Made by a program: the position numbers and the translations under genes
Notes under the pieces: generated by a model
Database searches by the model: none
The model's input: only the letters and a program-made list of their open reading frames with translations
What the model was told of the DNA's origin: nothing
Shown: positions 14,851 through 20,806 of the stretch, in pieces
Position numbering within the stretch: position 1 is the first letter of the stretch
Layout of the letters: the number at the start of each line of letters is the position of its first letter
Origin: an uncultured Sutterella sp.
Lineage (GTDB): Bacteria; Pseudomonadota; Gammaproteobacteria; Burkholderiales; Burkholderiaceae_F
Assembly (NCBI GenBank): GCA_905192805.1
Contig: CAJJMF010000014.1
Span: 1-20,806 of the forward strand
Direction: 5' to 3'
DNA: 20,806 nt

Positions 14851-16089
14851 CTAATTCAAGACTTCCCCTTCTTCATAAGGTTCGGAATTCAAATCGCCTT
14901 CCATGGCGGTCACCACCACTGCAGAGGCCGCGTCACCCACGACGTTAATCGAGGTACGGATCATGTCTAACACACGGTCAACCCCAGCGATCAAAGCCAC
15001 AGCTTCGAGCGGAATCCCGACTTGCGTGAAGATGATCGTCGTCATGATCAACCCCGCCCCAGGAACACCCGCGGTTCCCACTGCAGCCAACACCCCCATC
15101 AACACGATCGTCACTTGCGACGTCACCGTGAGGGGTAACCCATACACTTCCGCCGCAAAGATCGAGCACACACCCATGTAAATGGCCGTACCATTCATGT
15201 TAATCGTGTTACCCAACGGGATGGAGAACGAAGACACTGCCTTCGTAGCCCCCAAGCGACGCGTCGCATTTAAGTTTGCGGGCAAGGCAGCGGCCGACGA
15301 GCAAGTCGTAAAGGCCACGAGCCACGGCTCGAAAATCCCGCTCAAGAACGTCTTCACGGGAATCTTGGCAAAGATGCGGACCATCGGGATCAAGATAACG
15401 ACCACGAAGAAGACCGTCGCCAAGAAGGACGAGAGAATCAGTTTACCGAGCGGTAAGAGCACCGCCAAACCATGACGGCTCACCGTAAAGGCGATCAAAC
15501 CAAACACCCCAATCGGAGCAAAACGCATCACGGTACCCGTCACGCGGATCATCACGTCGCCCACGATTTCGAAGAAGCGCAACACGGGTTTACCGCGTTC
15601 ACCCAAACTCGAAAGGGCAAACCCAAACATCACCGCAAAGAAGATGATCTGGAGCATGGACCCCTTGGCTAAGGCTTCCATCGGGTTAATCGGCACAATG
15701 TCCAATAACGTTTGCACTAAGGGCGGAGGCACCACTTGCTTGGCCTTCAAACCTTCGGTCGATAGATCCAAACCGACACCCGGCTGAATAAAGGACGAGA
15801 AAATCAAACCGACTGCCACCGCAATAGCCGTCGTAATGGCATAGATCACCAGGACCTTTAAGGCTACACGACCCAATTTCGAGGTATCCGAAATCCCAGC
15901 GGCCCCCGCAATAATGGTCGCAATCACCAACGGAACCACGACCATGCGAATCAATCGAATAAACAAATCGCCCAAGGGTTTTAACCACGTCTGAGCGATG
16001 GAGGAATCGATCATGGCGCCGACAATGATACCGAGCACAAGGCCGATTAACATTTGCCATGCCAATCCGAACTTTTTGTTAGAGGACAT
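14851..16089 (-). CDS. Dicarboxylate/amino acid:cation symporter (DAACS family)
   Basis: Inner-membrane sodium- or proton-coupled importer with the GltPh fold, 412 residues. Visible landmarks are LIRMVVVPLVIATIIAG (about 46-62), the hairpin-1 segment TTCSSAAALP (261-270), the TM7 motif N-M-N-G-T (297-301), the hairpin-2 tip GVPGAG (341-346), and TM8 with D371, D375, R378, T379, N382 and D386 at exactly the spacing of GltPh D390, D394, R397, T398, N401 and D405. Asp375 and Arg378 correspond to residues that bind the amino group and side-chain carboxylate of aspartate, so an acidic amino acid is my first guess, with C4-dicarboxylates possible. The TM7 motif is usually NMDGT; the Asp of a sodium site is Asn299 here. 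The ATG has GGAG 7 bases upstream. Confidence 0.92.
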   Translation of the reverse strand: MSSNKKFGLAWQMLIGLVLGIIVGAMIDSSIAQTWLKPLGDLFIRLIRMVVVPLVIATIIAGAAGISDTSKLGRVALKVLVIYAITTAIAVAVGLIFSSFIQPGVGLDLSTEGLKAKQVVPPPLVQTLLDIVPINPMEALAKGSMLQIIFFAVMFGFALSSLGERGKPVLRFFEIVGDVMIRVTGTVMRFAPIGVFGLIAFTVSRHGLAVLLPLGKLILSSFLATVFFVVVILIPMVRIFAKIPVKTFLSGIFEPWLVAFTTCSSAAALPANLNATRRLGATKAVSSFSIPLGNTINMNGTAIYMGVCSIFAAEVYGLPLTVTSQVTIVLMGVLAAVGTAGVPGAGLIMTTIIFTQVGIPLEAVALIAGVDRVLDMIRTSINVVGDAASAVVVTAMEGDLNSEPYEEGEVLN

Positions 16090-16445
16090 TTTTTCTCCAC
16101 CCTTTAGTAAAAATTGTCCGATAGGTAAAGTCTAAAAGGAAAGAATAGGAAACCTAAAATGGTAAAGGCCCCCGTATTATTTCCCTTGGATCATTGTATT
16201 CCGTTGACTTTTACCTTCGACTAGAGATAAACCCTTAGGTGAGTGGAGGACTTGCCTACGTTACAGGCAGAAAAGTGCAGAAATGAACGAAAATCTTAGG
16301 GTATTTGATACGCGTCAAATGTGCATCCAATACTTTTTAACTATCAAAACGAATAATCGTCTAGTTATTTTCAACAAACCCACCACCTCCGAACGAAGCA
16401 ATCTGAAGGACTGCAGAGGTATCGCTTATTCCTTGTTCCTATGAA
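16090..16445 (-). other. Symporter upstream region without a gene
   Basis: A 356-base AT-rich gap between the EamA stop and the symporter start, with no coding frame or RNA gene I can support. It presumably holds the symporter promoter. TTGACG, TTGATA and similar hexamers occur on the minus strand, but none pairs well with a -10. Two inverted repeats stand out: the one at 16303-16320 and a shorter TGCCT-N7-AGGCA at 16253-16269. No terminator for the EamA gene is visible at its right side. Confidence 0.5.
16303..16320. promoter_or_regulatory. 18-base operator-like inverted repeat
   Basis: ATTTGATACGCGTCAAAT has perfect 6-base arms (ATTTGA/TCAAAT) with a CG centre, the form of a site for a dimeric repressor or activator. 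It lies about 210 bases upstream of the symporter start and 126 bases past the EamA stop. The cognate regulator is not in this window. Confidence 0.4.
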
Positions 16446-17339
16446 CTATTGGCTAGCACTCAGTTTTTTTGTGGCCTTTGGTGGATGTTTCTTGTTCAGC
16501 CATGTCGCCCAAATCCCCGCAATTAAAATAATCACAATCCCGAGCGCACTCTGCCAGCCTATCGGCTCCGCAAAAACCACTACACCAATGCCCGATGCAA
16601 AAATGATAGCCGTGTATTGAAAGCACGCCGTCAATAACGTCGACTCACTCCCCCAGGAGCGTGTCATGCAGAGTTGCGCCAACGTGGCGGTTACCCCAAT
16701 ACCCAAGAGAGCGGGAATGTTGTGCCAATGTAGTGGAGTGAATCCTCCTGCGAGCAACACTTGCCCCAAGGCCCCCCAAACGGTTCCAAAAAGCGTGAAA
16801 TAAAACACGATACGCCACTCGGGTTCACGCATCGCACTCAACTGTTTAATCTGGAAATAGGCAAGTGCTGCGAAAAAGCCACTCGTTAACCCCACTAAGG
16901 CGGGCACCTCTTGCCCAGCGTGTAATTCGGGCTTAAGAACCAGCACCACCCCAAGGAAGCCTAAGAGCACGGAGAGGACCGTCGTGGCCCGAACGGGATG
17001 ACCATTTTTAAATCCGAGCACCGTCACAATGAGGGCCATATAGAGCGGACTCGTATAGTTGAGCGTCATCGCGGTTCCCAAGGGCAGACTTCCGATGGCA
17101 AAAAACCAAATCGTCATGCCGAGCGTGCCCAAAAAACTGCGTTTGATGTGAGCCCACGCCAGAGGCGTTTTCACCGATTGATGGCGGCTTTTGACCCAGA
17201 GAAACATCACGATAACGCCAAAAAGGGAGCGGTAAAACACCAGTTCCATGGTGCTGAAATCTTGCGCTCCCCACTTTGTGAAGGCAGCCATCACTGAAAA
17301 TAGGAACGCAGCAAGGAGCATCCAAAAGCTTTTTTGCAT
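16446..17339 (-). CDS. DMT superfamily transporter, EamA/RhaT type
   Basis: Inner-membrane drug/metabolite transporter, 297 residues with about ten hydrophobic segments by eye, arranged as two EamA repeats. The first contains FYRSLFGVIVMFLW and NYTSPLYMALIVTVLG, and the second QYTAIIFASGIGVVVFAEPIGWQSALGIVIILIAGIWA. These motifs are typical of the family, whose members move varied metabolites; the substrate is not readable. The frame opens at a GTG at 17369, ten codons earlier, but the ATG at 17339 is preferred because neither has a Shine-Dalgarno and a -10-like hexamer at 17385-17390 would leave only about 9 bases of leader for the GTG. The C-terminus is basic (KKHPPKATKK), consistent with a cytoplasmic end. 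It is divergent to xseB. Confidence 0.87.
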   Translation of the reverse strand: MQKSFWMLLAAFLFSVMAAFTKWGAQDFSTMELVFYRSLFGVIVMFLWVKSRHQSVKTPLAWAHIKRSFLGTLGMTIWFFAIGSLPLGTAMTLNYTSPLYMALIVTVLGFKNGHPVRATTVLSVLLGFLGVVLVLKPELHAGQEVPALVGLTSGFFAALAYFQIKQLSAMREPEWRIVFYFTLFGTVWGALGQVLLAGGFTPLHWHNIPALLGIGVTATLAQLCMTRSWGSESTLLTACFQYTAIIFASGIGVVVFAEPIGWQSALGIVIILIAGIWATWLNKKHPPKATKKLSASQ

Positions 17340-17384
17340 AATCGGTTTTTTCAGAAGGTTATTAGGCACGAAAAACTCGTTAAT

Positions 17385-17390
17385 ATTCTA
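17385..17390 (-). promoter_or_regulatory. Possible -10 element for the EamA gene
   Basis: ATTCTA on the plus strand reads TAGAAT on the minus strand, 46 bases ahead of the ATG at 17339. No convincing -35 hexamer is spaced correctly. A short repeat GACG-N5-CGTC (17394-17406) overlaps the -35 area. Confidence 0.25.
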
Positions 17391-17534
17391 CCTGACGGCT
17401 AACGTCGCTACGATGGATGTTGCGCTGTGGACAGAAACCACACCGAACTCACCCTCTATGCATGGCTTGGTTTCGGGCTTAAAATGCCCGAGAGTCCCAC
17501 CCATAGCATGAGGCACTTTTTGAAAGGAAACGAT

Positions 17535-17801
17535 ATGACCGAGACGTTTAAAGCGATTGACACCATGACCTTTGAAGAAGCGATTGAAGAACTGGAAACC
17601 ATCACCAGTAAACTGAGCGAGGGATCCCTGTCGCTACGCGATTCGGTCAAGAGCTATGAACGCGGTGTGGCCTTGATTAAGTTTTGTCGTCAAGAAGTAC
17701 AATTAGCCCGTGACACCATCGCAACAATTGAAGACGATACCCCTAAAAATACCGAAGTCCGTGAGCCAGAACCGACGGAGGATCCTTTTGGCCCGTTCTA
17801 A
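17535..17801 (+). CDS. xseB: Exonuclease VII small subunit
   Basis: Small subunit of exonuclease VII, the single-strand-specific DNase built from one XseA and several XseB chains. The 88-residue product has the family core FEEAIEELETITSKLSEGSLSLRDSVKSYERGVALIKFCRQEVQLA, a two-helix hairpin, followed by an acidic tail that is usual in length and composition. The open frame extends 36 codons upstream, but the ATG at 17535 is chosen because AAAGGA lies 6 bases before it and the family starts there. A small inverted repeat, TCGGGC-TTAAAAT-GCCCGA (17473-17491), about 45 bases upstream carries a TAAAAT hexamer in its loop and could be the promoter. The large subunit gene xseA is not in the window. 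ispA follows after 15 bases, as in many proteobacteria. Confidence 0.93.
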   Translation: MTETFKAIDTMTFEEAIEELETITSKLSEGSLSLRDSVKSYERGVALIKFCRQEVQLARDTIATIEDDTPKNTEVREPEPTEDPFGPF

Positions 17802-17816
17802 GGAGACAATCACATC

Positions 17817-18740
17817 ATGACAAATGAGGCTTTAACGTTTGAACAATGGAGCCATGAGCGTGCCAAACATTTTGAGTGGTACGCGGATCATCGCCTCCCG
17901 GCCGTGGGTCAAATGCCTGCCCGTCTGGTAGGAGCCATGCGCTATGCACTTTTAGGAGGGGGAAAACGTGTGCGTGCCCTCCTCTGCTACGCAGCAGGCA
18001 TGGTCAGTGAAGCCCAACACGAAGCCTTGGATGCGGCAGCCTTAGCACTGGAGTCTATTCATGCATACTCCTTGGTGCATGATGATATGCCTGCCATGGA
18101 TAACGACACGTTGCGTCGCGGAAAACCCACGGTTCATGTCCAGTATGGCGAAGCCATGGCACTCTTGGCGGGGGATGCGCTACAAACTCAAGCCTTCGAA
18201 GCCCTAGATACTCCCGTCCTTAACGTGGCTACCCAAGCACGCCTCATGGCAACACTCGCTCGAGCCGCGGGGGTAAGGGGCATGTGCGGTGGTCAAGCCC
18301 TTGACTTGGCCATGGTGGGCACCCACCCGACGATCGACGCGCTCGAACGGATGCAAGCCTTGAAAACCGGTGCACTGATTCGCGCTGCCGTCCTCATGGG
18401 AGCGCAAGCGGGACACTGGGAAACGTTGAGTGATATTACGCGTGCCTCGCTCGTTATCTATGCCGATCGCTTAGGGGTTGCGTTTCAAGTGGTGGACGAC
18501 ATTCTTGACTGTACCCAAGACAGTGCCACGCTTGGGAAAACCGCTGGTAAAGATGAAAAAGACGATAAGCCCACCTGGGTGTCCCTATTAGGACTCGAGC
18601 AAGCCAAAGCCCATGCACAAACCTTGCATGAAGAGGCGCTCAACGCACTGAAAGCCATTGAAGATGATCCTGCTGTGACGGCAGGTTCCACACAACGCCT
18701 CGCGCAAATTGCCGACTATGTTGTGCTACGTAACTACTAA
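17817..18740 (+). CDS. ispA: Farnesyl diphosphate synthase
   Basis: Condenses dimethylallyl or geranyl diphosphate with isopentenyl diphosphate to give farnesyl diphosphate, the precursor of undecaprenyl carrier lipid and quinone side chains. The 307-residue product has GGGKRVR (47-53), the first aspartate motif DDMPAMD (89-95, the bacterial form with two inserted residues) in SLVHDDMPAMDNDTLRRGKPT, the second motif DDILD (227-231), and the KTAGKDEKDDKPTWVSLLG segment (241-259). Length fits IspA rather than the longer-chain octaprenyl synthases. The ATG has AAGGAG 11 bases upstream, overlapping the xseB stop codon, so the two genes are probably translated from one message. dxs, which starts the same pathway, is 89 bases downstream. 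Confidence 0.96.
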   Translation: MTNEALTFEQWSHERAKHFEWYADHRLPAVGQMPARLVGAMRYALLGGGKRVRALLCYAAGMVSEAQHEALDAAALALESIHAYSLVHDDMPAMDNDTLRRGKPTVHVQYGEAMALLAGDALQTQAFEALDTPVLNVATQARLMATLARAAGVRGMCGGQALDLAMVGTHPTIDALERMQALKTGALIRAAVLMGAQAGHWETLSDITRASLVIYADRLGVAFQVVDDILDCTQDSATLGKTAGKDEKDDKPTWVSLLGLEQAKAHAQTLHEEALNALKAIEDDPAVTAGSTQRLAQIADYVVLRNY

Positions 18741-18829
18741 TACCAGCCCAAAAGAAGGCTAGTCAACGTGGCGAAACTGTGCGACCATATAACTACTCGT
18801 TCCCCAATTAAAAAAAAGAGATAAGCGCT

Positions 18830-20701
18830 GTGTCGGATTTTCCCTTACTCGAAACCATTAATGACCCTACCGCTTTGCGCCAATTAGATGAAAAAGAACT
18901 CCCGCAGCTCGCTCAAGAGCTCCGAGACTTCATGGTGCAATCCGTTTCCAAGACGGGGGGTCATCTGTCAAGCTCACTCGGTGCGATCGAACTTTCCATC
19001 GCCCTGCATCGCGTTTTCAACACGCCTGACGATCGTCTCATCTGGGACGTGGGGCATCAGGCCTACGCCCATAAGATCCTCACCGGTCGCCGTGAACAGA
19101 TGGGAACGTTGCGCCAGAAAGATGGATTGTCTGGGTTTCCCAAACGCAGTGAATCCGAATACGACGAATTTGGCACGGGGCACTCGTCCACCTCCATCTC
19201 TGCAGCACTGGGGATGGCCATTGCTGCGAAACTTGAAGGTCACAAAGATCGCTGGCACATTGCCGTTATTGGCGATGGAGCCTTAACGGGTGGCATGGCC
19301 ATTGAGGCGTTAAATGATGCTGGCTTTTATAAGCAGGACGTCAAACTCTTAATCATTCTCAATGACAATGACTGCTCCATTTCCCCTCCGGTGGGAGCAC
19401 TCTCGACCCATTTAGCTCGTATGGTGAGTACTCGAGCCTATTTGGAAGCGCGAGAAATTTCCAAGAAGATGCTCAAGCCCGTTCCCGGACTCTGGAACAT
19501 TGCTAAACGTATGGAACAGCAGGCCATTTCGTTTATGAGCCCTCCCTCGAGTTTGTTCTCGAATTTTGACCTCAACTACTATGGTCCTATTAATGGGCAT
19601 GATATTCATAGTTTGATTGAGGTACTCACCAACCTGAAACAAAATAACTGTCCCTGTGTGTTGCATATCGTGACGCAAAAGGGACATGGTTATGAACGAG
19701 CCGAACGCGACCCCACTACCTACCATGGGGTTGGGAAGTTTGACCCATCCGTTGGCATCGTGAGCTCTGGCACGTCCTCGGCACCCACATACACTCAGGT
19801 CTTTAGTCAATGGATTGAAGAAAAAGCCAAAGCGGATCCTCGTCTGTATGCCATCACCCCTGCGATGCGGGAAGGCTCCGGACTCGTGAATTTTGAAAAA
19901 ATGTTCCCAGATCGTTACCGTGACGTCTCGATTGCTGAACAACACGCTGTCACCTTTGCTGCAGGGCTTGCCTGTGAAACCGTCCGCCCAGTGGTTGCCA
20001 TCTATTCCACGTTTATGCAACGTGCTATGGACCAAATCATTCATGATGTGGCATTACAAAACTTGCCCGTCTTGTTTGCGGTAGACCGTGGGGGCTTGGT
20101 CGGTGCAGATGGTGCTACACACCATGGCTTTTTTGATATTGCCTTTTTGCGCAGTATCCCCAATATGACGGTCATGACGCCGTCAGACGAAAACGAATGT
20201 CGTCTCATGCTCAATACGGGCTACGAACTCGGAACACCTGCCTCAGTGCGCTACCCACGTGGTAAGGGGCCTGGGGTGCTACCCGTTGCTGAACTGAGCG
20301 AAACCATTCCCATTGGCAAAGCCCGCCAGTTACGCCACGGCGAACGCGTCGCCCTCTTGGGGTTTGGCTCGATGACGAACCGACTATCAGCAGTGGCGGA
20401 CACACTCAATGCCACCCTTTATGACATGCGTTTCGTGAAACCCATTGATAAGGACGTAATTAAACGGGTCGCACGTGACTACGAATTGATTGTTACTGCC
20501 GAAGAAGGGGTATTGATGGGAGGCGCAGGCAGCGCGGTTTTGGAAGTCCTAGCTGATGAAGGACTCACTACCCCAGTATTGCGCTTGGGGCTTCCGGATG
20601 AATTCATCGAACAAGGTACCCAAGAGGAATTACTCGATCACGCTGGATTATCCGTAGAAACGATGATTGACAAAATTCAAGCACGACTCGCCCAACACTA
20701 A
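18830..20701 (+). CDS. dxs: 1-deoxy-D-xylulose-5-phosphate synthase
   Basis: Thiamine-diphosphate enzyme that joins pyruvate and glyceraldehyde 3-phosphate to make DXP, the first step of the MEP isoprenoid pathway and a precursor of thiamine and pyridoxal. The 623-residue product shows GGHLSSSLG with His45, DVGHQAYAHK with His76, the cofactor motif GDG (148-150) ending in NDN (178-180), the pyrimidine domain SIAEQHAVTFAAGLA with catalytic Glu369, and RGGLVGADGATHHG (419-432). Length and order are normal. The start is a GTG at 18830 with only a weak GAGA upstream. A TATAAC hexamer at 18788-18793 might be a dxs-proximal -10, but the -35 is poor, so read-through from xseB-ispA is likely. A nested hairpin terminator follows. 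Confidence 0.97.
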   Translation: MSDFPLLETINDPTALRQLDEKELPQLAQELRDFMVQSVSKTGGHLSSSLGAIELSIALHRVFNTPDDRLIWDVGHQAYAHKILTGRREQMGTLRQKDGLSGFPKRSESEYDEFGTGHSSTSISAALGMAIAAKLEGHKDRWHIAVIGDGALTGGMAIEALNDAGFYKQDVKLLIILNDNDCSISPPVGALSTHLARMVSTRAYLEAREISKKMLKPVPGLWNIAKRMEQQAISFMSPPSSLFSNFDLNYYGPINGHDIHSLIEVLTNLKQNNCPCVLHIVTQKGHGYERAERDPTTYHGVGKFDPSVGIVSSGTSSAPTYTQVFSQWIEEKAKADPRLYAITPAMREGSGLVNFEKMFPDRYRDVSIAEQHAVTFAAGLACETVRPVVAIYSTFMQRAMDQIIHDVALQNLPVLFAVDRGGLVGADGATHHGFFDIAFLRSIPNMTVMTPSDENECRLMLNTGYELGTPASVRYPRGKGPGVLPVAELSETIPIGKARQLRHGERVALLGFGSMTNRLSAVADTLNATLYDMRFVKPIDKDVIKRVARDYELIVTAEEGVLMGGAGSAVLEVLADEGLTTPVLRLGLPDEFIEQGTQEELLDHAGLSVETMIDKIQARLAQH

Positions 20702-20703
20702 CC

Positions 20704-20759
20704 AGACGGGTTAATCAATAGCGCCTAAGTGAATGAACACTTAGGCGCTTTTCCCGTCT
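20704..20759 (+). terminator. Nested terminator after dxs
   Basis: The inner stem GCGCCTAAGTG (20721-20731) pairs perfectly with 20738-20748 around a 6-base loop and is followed by TTTT. An outer stem, AGACGGG (20704-20710) with CCCGTCT (20753-20759), encloses it and is followed by T-rich sequence. This ends the xseB-ispA-dxs unit. Confidence 0.88.
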
Positions 20760-20792
20760 TTATCAAAGAAAAGTTAAGTATCTCTACTCTCG

Positions 20793-20806
20793 CAGGCGAA
20801 AGCCTG
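20793..20806. other. GAAA-capped hairpin cut by the window edge
   Basis: CAGGC (20793-20797) and GCCTG (20802-20806) pair around a GAAA tetraloop, a GNRA cap on the plus strand typical of structured RNAs. The sequence ends at the last base of the stem, so whether it belongs to a leader, riboswitch, RNA gene or nothing cannot be decided. Confidence 0.3.

Noticed and set aside
19412..20044. Long antisense open frame of 210 codons inside dxs
   Set aside because: It lies wholly opposite a highly conserved dxs region; long antisense frames arise from codon bias. No motif or ribosome-binding site supports it.
1..20806. Mobile elements, defence systems, CRISPR arrays, tRNA or rRNA genes
   Set aside because: No transposase or integrase motifs, regularly spaced repeats, cloverleaf sequences or rRNA segments were seen. 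Gene order is that of conserved chromosome.

Overview
The window looks like ordinary chromosome from a betaproteobacterium of the order Burkholderiales, with moderate GC by eye. The evidence is gene order: smc-zipA-ligA read in one direction with prmB divergent to smc, and xseB-ispA-dxs in another block. Protein details agree, namely a betaproteobacterial-style ZipA, a PrmB with a CTGSGC motif and a YheS-type ABC-F protein. Assignment below order level would be a guess. I see no transposase, integrase, phage gene, CRISPR array, tRNA or rRNA.

Layout. Positions 1-98 hold only the end of a transcription unit, with a perfect hairpin. Minus strand, 8518 down to 99: smc (chromosome condensation), zipA (FtsZ anchoring), ligA (NAD-dependent DNA ligase), mtnP (probably a methylthioinosine phosphorylase) and def (peptide deformylase). 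A terminator-like hairpin lies between zipA and ligA, so ligA-mtnP-def may be partly uncoupled from zipA. Plus strand, 8859-11829: prmB (methyltransferase for ribosomal protein uL3), then a yheS-like ABC-F ribosome factor preceded by a UUCG-capped hairpin. Plus strand, 12059-12871: metQ, a methionine-binding lipoprotein with no metN or metI beside it. Minus strand, 12946-14142: an MFS transporter convergent with metQ, sharing a bidirectional terminator. Plus strand, 14349-14717: an unrecognised acidic protein ending in an EF-hand-like Asp/Gly loop. Minus strand, 14851-17339: a GltP-type dicarboxylate/amino acid symporter, a 356-base gap with an 18-base inverted repeat, and a DMT/EamA transporter. 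Plus strand, 17535-20701: xseB, ispA and dxs, the classical exonuclease VII small subunit / farnesyl diphosphate synthase / DXP synthase cluster, closed by a nested terminator. The last bases form a GAAA-capped hairpin cut by the window edge.

How the genes work together. smc, zipA and ligA serve chromosome segregation, division and replication. dxs makes the first dedicated isoprenoid precursor and ispA makes farnesyl diphosphate. prmB, yheS and def act on or at the ribosome. metQ and mtnP touch methionine and S-adenosylmethionine recycling, and three membrane transporters sit between the housekeeping blocks.

Most of the window is conserved housekeeping DNA and I do not claim a new multi-gene system. 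The observations most worth following are a candidate sliding-clamp-binding peptide (QLNLF) at the end of a disordered tail on LigA, the EF-hand-like tail of the unknown protein, an Asp-to-Asn change in the sodium-site motif of the symporter, and several inverted repeats in promoter regions.
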